Of a stretch of DNA of 26,794 nucleotides, positions 1 through 7,495 are shown piece after piece. The notes under the pieces were generated by a model, which saw only the letters and a list, made by a program, of their open reading frames with translations, had not been told where the DNA came from and searched no databases. The position numbers were made by a program, and so were the translations under genes. Location of the stretch: positions 1 to 26,794 of the forward strand of contig CAAGFF010000060.1 of NCBI GenBank assembly GCA_900769055.1, given 5' to 3'. The stretch comes from an uncultured Prevotella sp. Its GTDB lineage: Bacteria > Bacteroidota > Bacteroidia > Bacteroidales > Bacteroidaceae. The first letter of the stretch is position 1, and each line of letters begins with the position of its first letter.

Positions 1-402
1 GCCATTGCTTATCATGGAACTTTCGTCAACAACGAACAGGGTGTCGGCATGAAGGTTGTCGTTGAGTGAGAACTGGCCATCAAGGCCGGAATATGATTTC
101 TCACGATATATCTTCCGATGGACAGTGAACGCCTGCATACCCGCACTCTGTGCAAACACTTTTGCTGCACGTCCAGTAGGAGCAAGGAGTACGAGCTTCT
201 GCCCAAGACGATGAAGTGTGCGTACCATTGCGCTGGCAAGGGAGGTCTTGCCAGTACCGGCAGAGCCACGCATCACCATGACGGGACTACCCTGCCTGTC
301 GGCAAGGAAGCGGCCAAGGGTTCCGAGGGCTGTAAGCTGGTCGGCAGTGGGCTGGTGGGAGAATGTTCCCAGCACGGTCTTTACAAATTCGTCTATGCTC
401 AT
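1..402 (-). CDS. RecD-like / AAA_30 superfamily 1 DNA helicase, N-terminal part (runs off left edge)
   Basis: This is the first 134 codons of a gene whose 3' end lies beyond the window. The start ATG (402-400) is preceded in frame by a stop at 418-420. Visible motifs are a Walker A loop GSAGTGKTS at residues 46-54, a motif-Ia-like LLAPTGRAAKVF after it, and a Walker B VVDESSM at about 124-130. That order and spacing fit superfamily 1B helicases of the RecD/TraA type. Bacteroidetes genomes carry a stand-alone protein of this kind, usually annotated as exodeoxyribonuclease V alpha subunit or AAA family ATPase, but RecB and RecC are not visible here. It would couple ATP hydrolysis to 5'-3' unwinding in DNA repair. 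It starts 36 nt after the small ORF at 439-618, so the two are probably co-transcribed. Family call is firm; exact role is uncertain because the C-terminal UvrD_C_2-like region is missing. Confidence 0.85.
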   Translation of the reverse strand, partial: MSIDEFVKTVLGTFSHQPTADQLTALGTLGRFLADRQGSPVMVMRGSAGTGKTSLASAMVRTLHRLGQKLVLLAPTGRAAKVFAQSAGMQAFTVHRKIYREKSYSGLDGQFSLNDNLHADTLFVVDESSMISNG

Positions 403-438
403 AGGGTTGGATACAGGTCAACAACACTGCTGCGGCAA

Positions 439-618
439 CTATTCTTCTGCCTCGTTCTGCCATAGAGAGCCACTGCTACGTTTGGTGAACATCTCTTCGC
501 TATAGTCACTTTGCTGACGTTCGTTCAGGTCAAGCGTTGGCTCAGTTGTTGCAGCCATAAGGTCTGTGCAATCTACTGCCATTACCTTTATGGCAGGTGT
601 ATAATATGTCTTTTTCAT
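439..618 (-). CDS. small Bacteroidetes-type protein, 59 aa, unknown function
   Basis: A 59-residue reading frame begins MKKTYYTPAIKVMAVD and ends WQNEAEE. I recognise the N-terminal pattern MKK-aromatic-x-x-P-x-x-x-V as common among very small Prevotella and Bacteroides proteins, generally annotated as hypothetical. There is no signal peptide, membrane segment or catalytic motif. The C-terminal half is polar and acidic (TLDLNERQQSDYSEE). The start lies 20 nt after the stop of the large secreted protein and its stop is 36 nt before the helicase start, so it sits as the middle gene of a likely three-gene unit. Codon use looks ordinary. It could be a translated small protein or a coupling peptide for the downstream gene; nothing in the sequence decides. 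The reading frame is credible because it fills the gap and carries a recognisable N-terminus. Confidence 0.6.
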   Translation of the reverse strand: MKKTYYTPAIKVMAVDCTDLMAATTEPTLDLNERQQSDYSEEMFTKRSSGSLWQNEAEE

Positions 619-638
619 TAGTCTTACTGTTTCACGTT

Positions 639-3017
639 TTAGCGGCGTACCACTTTCTTACCATTTATGATGTACACTCCCCTACCCTTAATCTTGTCAA
701 TCTGCTGCCCAGAGAGGGTGTATATCTTGCCATCTGTCTCCGAAGCTTTAACTACTACCACGCCTGCAGGGTCGGGGAACTGCAAGCCAGACTTCACACT
801 GGCAGCAACGGCATTGGGCACAGCAAGATAGGCCAAGCCTGCCACAACCTTGAACGGAGCGCCATTAGCTGCTCCCCAGAAGAAGCCAAGGCCTGTGCGG
901 TTGGTAGAGTTATCGTAGGCCAGCTTGTAGTACTTATAACCATCTTCTCCCTTGAACACTCCGTCCTCGCTAACTGCGACAAGAAGGTTTGTGTCGTCAA
1001 CTGTTACATTCTGTTTGGCGAAAGGAGCATAGCAAGTGGTGCTCGTAACAGGAGTCGTAAGCAACACGCCAGTGTTGGCAGGCACGTAATATCCGTCCTC
1101 TACCTGCATCCTGTCTAAAGAGCTAACGCTATATGTACCCTTTTCCAACGGCTTAACCTGTAATGCCCCATTGGCTACCGACACGGTGCTTACCGTCACA
1201 TCATTGCCAAAAACCACATCCTCAGTACTGCTGAATGTAGCATAGTAGTTGGAGTCATCACCCTTGGCACGCAAGGTCAAGGTGGAAGGCACCGTGACTT
1301 TCTTGTAGAGTTGGACGGGATAGCCGCTTGCAATATTCGTATACGTTCGGAAGTCCAAATAATCCGTCTTTGAAAGCATCAACTGTCGAGAATTCTTTAC
1401 ATTTGTAATAACAGCTATTGCATCTGTGCTGTTTACAACAATCTTCCAAGAAGCAAGTCCTTCGTTTGAAGCATTCACACTACTAAGAATCTGAAATCCT
1501 GTAGCTGGCGGTGTTGATGAAGATTGTGTAACTGAAGCCAAATACATTCTGTTTGCTAACCGAAGAGAGAACGCCCCGCTACTTCTCTTACCAAGTGTAA
1601 CAGCAATATCCTGTGAAGTGAATATCAAATTGCCTGTTATAGGGACAGACACCGAACTCACATGATAAGATGACAACGTAGTGGCCATAGCACGCGACTT
1701 TGTCTCACACACCACAAGGTACTCTCCCCCATCGACAATCTCCTCCTGCGATGTCACCTTCTTATAAACAGCAGTCTCATATGTGTACTCAACTGAGTTC
1801 TCGACTCCAACATTTCCAAATTCATCTACTACTACCGCATGCAGAGCAATTTTTTGACTTGCAGAGGAGCCAGCAAGAGTAACGGGTGTTCCTTCATAGA
1901 GTGTCTTTGTTGCGTCAGCCTGCTCGTTGATGGCATAATATATCCTTGAAGTAGAGGGCGTGGACTCAGGGAGGCTCAAACCAACATCAAGTGTCTTGAC
2001 AAACCTTTGCGCTTCCTTGTCAAACAATGGTTTCTCTGGTTGTATGACATAAGTAGCGGAAACCATCGCATCTTCTGTCTCGTCATTCAACGCCAACACC
2101 TTCAGCTCAGTCCCACTATGGGTAACTTCAATAGCATCCATATAGAGTGGAGACTCAGTCGTTGGGTCACTACCATCAGTGGTGTAATGAAACGTTGTTC
2201 CGTCCACGGAGGCAGACAGAGACACAGAGACTGGTGCAGCAACGTAGGTTCCCGCAGGACTGTCAAAGGTAATGGTGTTGGACGGCTTTCTGACAACAAG
2301 AAGATAAGAGGCTGAAAGAGTCTGACCATCATCTGTCGTTGTCTGAGCTGTAATCGTTGTCGTGCCAGGTGCCACAAGTGCTATATTGCCAGTCTCGTCT
2401 ATAGTAGCGACATCAGTGTCAGAACTGGAATAAGTAACGGGTGTTTTATATGAGCTTATAAGTTCCGGAAAGACATGCTCGCTGCCAATGACAGCAGAGT
2501 CGCTATCAACAATATATGTGAACACATCTCCTCTCTTTGATATCTTGATGGCACCTAAGCCATAATTACCCGATTTTTTTGTCGTATATCTCCACTTTAT
2601 ATAACGAATACCAGATATCAAAGACAAATCTACGCTGACGGTATCAATAGTTGTATACAAATTGGAGCTGGTATGAAAGGTCACGAAATTAATACCGTCA
2701 GTTGAATACTGAATATCAAACTCATTACCTCCCCCGCAATTGTAAGCATGGACCATACAGGACACATAGCCGGGATCTTCTGCCAATGTCAACATTAACC
2801 AATCATCCTGATCATCAAACTTCAAATAACATGGGCCAGCAGCATAGTTTTCTTCAAGTCCAGAAGATGTAAAACCTAAAGACGGATCTAAATCTGTTAT
2901 TTTACCACTAAAAGAGAACGGAAGGGTAGCAGGTGTTACGGCTGCCTTAGAAATAGATGGGGCAAAGATAAACAATAGCCCAAGAATAAACCCAAAAATG
3001 GATGCTTTTTTTATCAT
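639..3017 (-). CDS. secreted multidomain surface protein with Ig-like and chitobiase-C-terminal-like domains and a C-terminal sorting-type tail
   Basis: This 792-aa protein starts at the ATG at 3017, chosen over the longer frame from 3062 because it opens directly into a signal peptide (residues 1-25, MIKK then a hydrophobic core ending SISKA). Regions I can see are: a beta-rich module with DDQDDWLMLTL and QYSTDGINF, about 30-162; a Big_2-like bacterial Ig fold with SSSDTDVATID and APGTTTITA, about 165-243; a CHB_HEX_C-like module with HYTTDGSDPT, about 246-325; a second similar repeat, about 330-414; a module starting VTSQEEIVDGGEYLVV, about 420-575; and a beta-rich end. The last 28 residues (IYTLSGQQ to GKKVVRR) resemble tails used for surface export in Prevotella, possibly type IX secretion. 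No enzymatic domain is recognised; adhesion or glycan binding is a guess. It has its own promoter (3115-3144). Confidence 0.8.
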   Translation of the reverse strand: MIKKASIFGFILGLLFIFAPSISKAAVTPATLPFSFSGKITDLDPSLGFTSSGLEENYAAGPCYLKFDDQDDWLMLTLAEDPGYVSCMVHAYNCGGGNEFDIQYSTDGINFVTFHTSSNLYTTIDTVSVDLSLISGIRYIKWRYTTKKSGNYGLGAIKISKRGDVFTYIVDSDSAVIGSEHVFPELISSYKTPVTYSSSDTDVATIDETGNIALVAPGTTTITAQTTTDDGQTLSASYLLVVRKPSNTITFDSPAGTYVAAPVSVSLSASVDGTTFHYTTDGSDPTTESPLYMDAIEVTHSGTELKVLALNDETEDAMVSATYVIQPEKPLFDKEAQRFVKTLDVGLSLPESTPSTSRIYYAINEQADATKTLYEGTPVTLAGSSASQKIALHAVVVDEFGNVGVENSVEYTYETAVYKKVTSQEEIVDGGEYLVVCETKSRAMATTLSSYHVSSVSVPITGNLIFTSQDIAVTLGKRSSGAFSLRLANRMYLASVTQSSSTPPATGFQILSSVNASNEGLASWKIVVNSTDAIAVITNVKNSRQLMLSKTDYLDFRTYTNIASGYPVQLYKKVTVPSTLTLRAKGDDSNYYATFSSTEDVVFGNDVTVSTVSVANGALQVKPLEKGTYSVSSLDRMQVEDGYYVPANTGVLLTTPVTSTTCYAPFAKQNVTVDDTNLLVAVSEDGVFKGEDGYKYYKLAYDNSTNRTGLGFFWGAANGAPFKVVAGLAYLAVPNAVAASVKSGLQFPDPAGVVVVKASETDGKIYTLSGQQIDKIKGRGVYIINGKKVVRR

Positions 3018-3114
3018 ATTATGTATTGTTAATTTGTAGAGCAATCTGTTCTCCTTATCCAATGGCAGACATTATAAACTGTCAGAAGAAGAAACTGTAG
3101 TGTCAAAACAAATG

Positions 3115-3144
3115 CAAAGATAATAAAAAAAGGAAACATGACAA
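3115..3144 (-). promoter_or_regulatory. Bacteroidetes-type promoter for the secreted protein
   Basis: On the minus strand, a -7 box TATCTTTG (3122-3115) lies 19 nt downstream of a -33 TTG (3144-3142). This matches the Bacteroidetes primary sigma consensus TTTG-N19-TAnnTTTG. It sits about 100 nt upstream of the chosen start codon at 3017 and just downstream of the rplQ terminator, so it separates this unit from the ribosomal operon. Confidence 0.75.
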
Positions 3145-3177
3145 CTAAAAGGTACAAAAATGTAATGATAAAGATAC

Positions 3178-3212
3178 AAAAAAGCACCTTTGCCCTACGT
3201 GGACAAAGGTGC
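3178..3212 (-). terminator. rho-independent terminator of the ribosomal super-operon
   Basis: Perfect 9-bp inverted repeat GCACCTTTG / CAAAGGTGC (3204-3212 and 3184-3192) with an 11-nt loop, followed on the minus strand by six T residues (3183-3178). It begins 30 nt after the rplQ stop codon and marks the end of the str-S10-spc-alpha transcript. Confidence 0.9.
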
Positions 3213-3242
3213 GATATGTCAAACTAATGTTTGCGACAGTGA

Positions 3243-3740
3243 TTATTCAGCCTTAGCTTCCTCAGCTGCTGTCTCAGTTGCCTCTACCTCAGCTACAGGA
3301 GTCTCGGCTGCATCAGCCTTCTTTCCTGAGCGACGGCTACGACGAGTCTTCTTGTCAGCCTTCGGAGTCTTAGCCATGTTGTCATCGAAGTCTACCAACT
3401 CGATGAATGCCATTGCGGCAGCATCACCAAGACGTGTACCGAGCTTGATAATGCGGGTATAGCCACCGGGACGGTCGCCAACCTTCTCGGCAATAGGGCC
3501 GAAGAGTTCCTTGATGGCTTCCTTGTTCTGAAGGTAGCTGAATACAACACGACGTGAGTTGGTGCTGTCGTTCTTAGCACGTGTCACGAGAGGCTCTACA
3601 TACTTCTTAAGAGCCTTGGCCTTTGCGAGGGTCGTAGTGATTCTTTTGTGCATGATCAGCGAGATTGCCAAGTTTGCGAGCATGGCCTGACGGTGGTCAG
3701 CAGTACGGCCCAGATGGTTGAATTTCTTATTATGTCTCAT
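3243..3740 (-). CDS. rplQ: 50S ribosomal protein L17
   Basis: Large-subunit protein near the peptide exit tunnel. The N-terminus [20 protein letters not shown] and the block [10 protein letters not shown] with LGTRLGDAA are L17 hallmarks. At 165 aa it is longer than E. coli L17 (127 aa). The conserved core ends near residue 120 at ELVDFDD, followed by about 43 residues of low-complexity sequence, first basic ([11 protein letters not shown]) and then Ala/Glu-rich. That tail is seen in other Bacteroidetes as far as I recall, and would be surface-exposed and disordered. It is the last gene of the super-operon, 44 nt after rpoA, with a strong terminator 30 nt beyond its stop. Confidence 0.97.
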   Translation of the reverse strand: MRHNKKFNHLGRTADHRQAMLANLAISLIMHKRITTTLAKAKALKKYVEPLVTRAKNDSTNSRRVVFSYLQNKEAIKELFGPIAEKVGDRPGGYTRIIKLGTRLGDAAAMAFIELVDFDDNMAKTPKADKKTRRSRRSGKKADAAETPVAEVEATETAAEEAKAE

Positions 3741-3784
3741 TGTTTACTTTTTGTTTAATGGACTGGTTAGCATCACCTAACGGC

Positions 3785-4777
3785 TTACTCCTTGTCCAGT
3801 TTATACTTTGAAATATCAGTTCCAAACGAAAGATTCAGACCCTCAAGCAAATCATCAAGCTCTGAGAGCGATTTCTTACCGAAGTTGCGGAACTTAAGAA
3901 GGTCGGTCTTGTTGAACTGTACCAGGTCACCAAGAGTCTCTACGTCGGCAGCCTTCAAGCAGTTGAGAGCACGAACACTGAGGTTCATGTCTACAAGCTT
4001 AGTCTTGAGAAGCTGGCGCATGTGCAGTACCTCCTCATCGAACTCCTGGTTGGTCTCCTCGTCATGATTCTCAATAGTAATCTTCTCGTCAGAGAACAAC
4101 ATGAAGTGATAAATCAGTATCTTTGCAGCCTCCTTCAAGGCATCCTTCGGGTGAATGGAACCATCCGTTGTGACTTCCATAACAAGCTTGTCGTAGTCAG
4201 TCTTCTGCTCAACACGATAAGGCTCTACGGAATACTTCACATTGCGGATTGGGGTGTAGATTGAATCGATTGGGAGCACGTTGACATCGGTGCAGAACTC
4301 ACGGTTCTCGTCAGAAGAAACGTAACCACGTCCCTTGTTGATAGTAAGATCAATCTGCAACGAAGCCTTTGCATCTAAATGACAAATCACCAAATCAGGG
4401 TTTAACACTTCAAATCCAGTCAGATACTTATTAATATCACCTGCTTTGAATTCGGTGGAATTCTCTACGGAGATAGTGACTTTCTCGTTCTCGAATTCTT
4501 CTACTACTTGCTTGAATCGCACTTGCTTGAGATTCAAGATGATGTTTGTGACATCTTCCTTTACACCAGGCACTGAGGAGAACTCATGCTCAACACCACC
4601 TATACGGATGGTATTGATGGCATAACCCTCAAGCGATGAAAGGAGGATGCGGCGTAAAGCGTTACCAATGGTTACGCCGAAGCCAGGCTCAAGAGGACGA
4701 AACTCGAACTTGCCGAACTTGTCATTAGCCTCAAGCATCACAACTTTATCGGGTTTTTGAAATGCTAATATCGCCAT
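3785..4777 (-). CDS. rpoA: DNA-directed RNA polymerase subunit alpha
   Basis: The alpha subunit dimerises to scaffold core RNA polymerase assembly. At 330 aa it is nearly the E. coli length (329). The N-terminal domain carries the dimerisation motif [11 protein letters not shown] at residues 38-48. An acidic linker (about 237-250) leads to the C-terminal DNA-binding domain (about 255-320) containing [10 protein letters not shown] at 266-275; R269 aligns with E. coli R265, which contacts UP elements. It lies 12 nt after rpsD and 44 nt before rplQ, the standard alpha-operon order. No truncation or frame problem is seen. Confidence 0.98.
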   Translation of the reverse strand: MAILAFQKPDKVVMLEANDKFGKFEFRPLEPGFGVTIGNALRRILLSSLEGYAINTIRIGGVEHEFSSVPGVKEDVTNIILNLKQVRFKQVVEEFENEKVTISVENSTEFKAGDINKYLTGFEVLNPDLVICHLDAKASLQIDLTINKGRGYVSSDENREFCTDVNVLPIDSIYTPIRNVKYSVEPYRVEQKTDYDKLVMEVTTDGSIHPKDALKEAAKILIYHFMLFSDEKITIENHDEETNQEFDEEVLHMRQLLKTKLVDMNLSVRALNCLKAADVETLGDLVQFNKTDLLKFRNFGKKSLSELDDLLEGLNLSFGTDISKYKLDKE

Positions 4778-4789
4778 TAATTTAATGAT

Positions 4790-5398
4790 TTACTGTTTAG
4801 AATACAACTCAACGATTAACTGCTCCTTAATGTTCTCAGGAATATCAGCGCGCTCTGGCTTGTGAAGGAACTTACCGCTCTTGCTGTTCTCGTCCCACTC
4901 AATCCAAGGATACTTGCTGTGGTTGAAACCTGCAAGTGCTGCCTCAATAACCTCAAGAGACTTAGCCTTCTCACGTACACCGACAATCTGACCAGGCTTA
5001 ACAGAGTAAGAAGGAATGTTAACTACCTGACCATCAACAACGATATGCTTGTGGCTTACGAGCTGACGGGCAGCTGCACGAGTTGGTGCAAGACCAAGAC
5101 GGAACACAATGTTGTCGAGGCGACTCTCAAGGTTCTGAAGAAGAACCTCACCGGTAATACCATCTGACTTTGCAGCGGCCTCAAACATGTTGCGGAACTG
5201 ACGCTCCAGAACACCATATGTGTACTTAGCCTTCTGCTTCTCAGCAAGCTGTGCACCATACTCTGAAACCTTACGACGACGGTTGTTGCCGTGCTGGCCT
5301 GGAGGATAGTTACGCTTAGCCAATACCTTATCTGCGCCGAAAATTGGTTCACCAAAACGACGCGCAATCTTAGACTTTGGACCTATATATCTTGCCAT
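4790..5398 (-). CDS. rpsD: 30S ribosomal protein S4
   Basis: Primary 16S rRNA-binding protein that nucleates 30S body assembly, 202 aa (E. coli 206). It begins [18 protein letters not shown] and contains [19 protein letters not shown]. The S4 RNA-binding domain (about residues 94-155) shows [29 protein letters not shown]. There are no cysteines in the N-terminal region, so this is the zinc-free (C-) form. In E. coli S4 represses its own alpha operon through a pseudoknot near rpsM; whether that holds here is unknown. Spacers are 40 nt to rpsK and 12 nt to rpoA. Confidence 0.98.
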   Translation of the reverse strand: MARYIGPKSKIARRFGEPIFGADKVLAKRNYPPGQHGNNRRRKVSEYGAQLAEKQKAKYTYGVLERQFRNMFEAAAKSDGITGEVLLQNLESRLDNIVFRLGLAPTRAAARQLVSHKHIVVDGQVVNIPSYSVKPGQIVGVREKAKSLEVIEAALAGFNHSKYPWIEWDENSKSGKFLHKPERADIPENIKEQLIVELYSKQ

Positions 5399-5438
5399 AA
5401 TAATAAATGCTATTTAATCTATTGTATCTGTTGAATTA

Positions 5439-5828
5439 TTATACACGACGACGCTTTGGAGGACGGCAACCGTTGTGTGGCAATGGAGTAACGTCTATAA
5501 TCTCGGTAACTTCGATGCCTGCACCATGAATGGCACGGATTGCGCTCTCACGACCGTTGCCCGGACCCTTCACGTATGCCTTAACCTTACGCAAGCCAAG
5601 GTCGAAAGCAACCTTTGCGCAGTCCTCTGCGGCCATCTGAGCTGCGTACGGAGTGTTCTTCTTAGAACCACGGAAACCCATCTTACCGGCAGAAGACCAA
5701 GAGATAACCTGACCCTCGCTGTTTGCAAGTGATACAATGATGTTGTTGAACGAGCTGTGAACATGCAACTGTCCCAGTGCGTCAACCCTTACATTTCTTT
5801 TCTTAGATGCTGCTGTTTTCTTTGCCAT
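5439..5828 (-). CDS. rpsK: 30S ribosomal protein S11
   Basis: Platform protein of the 30S subunit that lines the mRNA exit and E-site area. The length, 129 aa, equals the E. coli protein. Characteristic blocks are [13 protein letters not shown] near the N-terminus, [22 protein letters not shown] in the middle (two adjoining pieces), and the invariant end [26 protein letters not shown] (likewise). The basic N-terminal extension [13 protein letters not shown] is typical. It lies 19 nt after rpsM and 40 nt before rpsD. Confidence 0.98.
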   Translation of the reverse strand: MAKKTAASKKRNVRVDALGQLHVHSSFNNIIVSLANSEGQVISWSSAGKMGFRGSKKNTPYAAQMAAEDCAKVAFDLGLRKVKAYVKGPGNGRESAIRAIHGAGIEVTEIIDVTPLPHNGCRPPKRRRV

Positions 5829-5847
5829 AATTAATTTCCTCCCTTAA

Positions 5848-6228
5848 TTACTTAGTAGCCTTCTTCTTATTAGCAACAGTCTTCTTCTTTCCCTTACGGG
5901 TACGAGCATTGTTCTTTGTGCTCTGGCCACGAACAGGAAGACCATTACGATGTCTAACACCACGGTAGCAACCAATATCCATCAAACGCTTGATGTTCAT
6001 CTGGATCTCTGAACGGAGATCACCTTCTACCTTGAATTCAGCGCCGATAATTTCACGGATTTTGGCTGCCTGGTCGTCTGTCCACTCGTTGACCTTAAGG
6101 TCACGGCTCACGCCGGCTTTATCCAATATCTTTGCTGAACTACTTCGACCAATACCATAGATATAGGTCAATGCGATTTCGCCACGCTTATTCTGGGGCA
6201 AATCTACTCCAACAATTCTTATTGCCAT
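5848..6228 (-). CDS. rpsM: 30S ribosomal protein S13
   Basis: Head protein of the 30S subunit that contacts L5 and tRNA. The start at 6228 ([20 protein letters not shown]) is chosen although the frame stays open upstream to 6309, because S13 proteins begin here and the upstream residues are unrelated. It is 126 aa (E. coli 118). The helix-two-turn-helix part carries [15 protein letters not shown], and the C-terminal half has [20 protein letters not shown] followed by a Lys-rich tail ([15 protein letters not shown]). It is the first gene of the alpha segment, preceded by an unusually long 106-nt spacer with an inverted repeat and a possible promoter (6285-6320). Confidence 0.97.
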   Translation of the reverse strand: MAIRIVGVDLPQNKRGEIALTYIYGIGRSSSAKILDKAGVSRDLKVNEWTDDQAAKIREIIGAEFKVEGDLRSEIQMNIKRLMDIGCYRGVRHRNGLPVRGQSTKNNARTRKGKKKTVANKKKATK

Positions 6229-6284
6229 TTGTTGATTGAATAAATAATTTAAGTATAAAATGTCATTTTGCGCTAAAAAGCATG

Positions 6285-6320
6285 CAAAGGTAAGAAAAAA
6301 ATTTGGCATTCCTTACCTTT
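6285..6320 (-). promoter_or_regulatory. possible internal promoter overlapping an inverted repeat, rpmJ-rpsM spacer
   Basis: On the minus strand a TACCTTTG (6292-6285) matches the Bacteroidetes -7 box, but no good -33 TTTG is found 19-20 nt upstream. The box lies inside a perfect 9-bp inverted repeat AAAGGTAAG / CTTACCTTT (arms 6312-6320 and 6286-6294, 17-nt loop), with outer AAAAAGC / GCTTTTT flanks. It is either a weak promoter for rpsM-rpsK-rpsD-rpoA-rplQ, an RNA hairpin acting on rpsM, or both. Confidence 0.45.
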
Positions 6321-6334
6321 TACGCTTTTTTAAC

Positions 6335-6451
6335 TTAACCCTGTCTCAGTTTGAACTTAGGGTTTTTCTTGTTGATAACGAAAAGGCGACCCTTGCGACG
6401 TACTATCTTGCAATCGGGTGTGCGCTTCTTTAATGATGCTCTTGTCTTCAT
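6335..6451 (-). CDS. rpmJ: 50S ribosomal protein L36
   Basis: A 38-aa protein starting [20 protein letters not shown] and ending [12 protein letters not shown], the usual L36 length of 38. It binds 23S rRNA late in 50S assembly. Only one cysteine (C14) is present, so the CxxC...CxxxxH zinc ribbon of the C+ form is missing and this is the zinc-free C- type. It lies 13 nt after infA and 106 nt before rpsM, the standard infA-rpmJ-rpsM order. Confidence 0.96.
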   Translation of the reverse strand: MKTRASLKKRTPDCKIVRRKGRLFVINKKNPKFKLRQG

Positions 6452-6464
6452 AATCTATATGATA

Positions 6465-6683
6465 TTATTTGTATCTAAATACTATTCGGCCCTTTGTCAA
6501 GTCGTATGGACTCATCTCAACTTTCACCTTGTCACCAGGGAGAATCTTGATGTAGTGCATTCTCATCTTGCCAGAGATGTGCGCGATAATCTGCACTCCG
6601 TTCTCAAGCTCCACGCGGAACATAGCATTCGAGAGGCTCTCAACGATTGTACCGTCTTGTTCTATTGCTGATTGCTTTGCCAT
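6465..6683 (-). CDS. infA: translation initiation factor IF-1
   Basis: A 72-aa OB-fold protein, exactly the E. coli length. It binds the ribosomal A site during initiation and assists IF-2 and IF-3. Diagnostic blocks are [20 protein letters not shown], then [20 protein letters not shown] and the end [18 protein letters not shown]. It starts 3 nt after the map stop and ends 13 nt before rpmJ, suggesting translational coupling. Confidence 0.98.
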   Translation of the reverse strand: MAKQSAIEQDGTIVESLSNAMFRVELENGVQIIAHISGKMRMHYIKILPGDKVKVEMSPYDLTKGRIVFRYK

Positions 6684-6686
6684 AAA

Positions 6687-7481
6687 TTATTGTTGTTCAA
6701 AGTTTTCTATTTCATCAAACGAAGATAATATCTCGGCCTTGCCATTACGGACTGCTACTGTATGCTCGAAATGGGCGGCAACCTTCATGTCTCGGGTAAT
6801 TATACCCCACTTGTCAGGCAACATCCAAACCTCACGGCTGCCAAGAGTAATCATTGGCTCAATGGCTATGCACATTCCTGACTTAAGAAGGACTCCATTA
6901 CCACGCTTACCGTAATTTGGTACAGAAGGCTCCTCGTGCATCTGACGTCCGATACCATGTCCTGTCAACTCGCGTACTACACCATAATGGTGCGACTCGC
7001 AATATTGCTGGACGGCTGCACCGATGTCACCTACATGCTTTCCTGCTACAGCCTGCTCTATACCTTTGTATAAAGACTCCTTGGTAACTTTTAGAAGCTG
7101 GCGAACCTCCGGTTTGACCTCACCTACGCAGAAGGTATAACAGCTGTCGCCATTGAAGCCCTCAAGCTCGGTTCCACAGTCAATGGAAATGATGTCGCCA
7201 TCCTTAAGTACCGCCTTGTCGCTGGGAATACCATGAACAACCACGGCATTAACAGAGGTACAGATACTTGCCGGGAAAGACCCTCCAAATGGATTAGGGA
7301 AATTCTTAAACGTCGGGATAGCCCCATGGTCACGTATGAACTCTTCCGCGATATGATCCAGTTGAAGGGTCGTTACACCTGGTCGTATATGCTTGGCCAA
7401 TTCTGCGAGGGTAGCACCGACAAGTCGGTTAGCCCTGCGCATAAGGTCTATTTCATCTTCCGTCTTCAGAAATATGCTCAT
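6687..7481 (-). CDS. map: methionine aminopeptidase, type I
   Basis: A metalloenzyme that removes the initiator methionine from nascent proteins when the second residue is small. It is 264 aa, as in E. coli. All five metal ligands of the pita-bread fold are visible: D101 (SIDCGTE), D112 (FNGDSCYTF), H175 (LTGHGIG), E208 (AIEPM) and E239 (HFEHT). The conserved H83 lies in VVHGIP. It carries no N-terminal SH3-binding extension, so it is the short type Ia form. It is placed between secY and infA, as in many Bacteroidetes, without the adk found there in other phyla. Confidence 0.97.
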   Translation of the reverse strand: MSIFLKTEDEIDLMRRANRLVGATLAELAKHIRPGVTTLQLDHIAEEFIRDHGAIPTFKNFPNPFGGSFPASICTSVNAVVVHGIPSDKAVLKDGDIISIDCGTELEGFNGDSCYTFCVGEVKPEVRQLLKVTKESLYKGIEQAVAGKHVGDIGAAVQQYCESHHYGVVRELTGHGIGRQMHEEPSVPNYGKRGNGVLLKSGMCIAIEPMITLGSREVWMLPDKWGIITRDMKVAAHFEHTVAVRNGKAEILSSFDEIENFEQQ

Positions 7482-7495
7482 TTCCTCAGACCAAA

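Noticed and set aside
597..1118. 173-codon plus-strand frame opposite the secreted protein
   Set aside because: No promoter, no signal or domain, and it overlaps both the small ORF and the C-terminus of the secreted protein on the opposite strand.
3018..3062. Alternative upstream start (MDKENRLLYK) for the secreted protein
   Set aside because: The downstream start gives a canonical signal peptide at the N-terminus; the upstream extension would place 15 residues before it.
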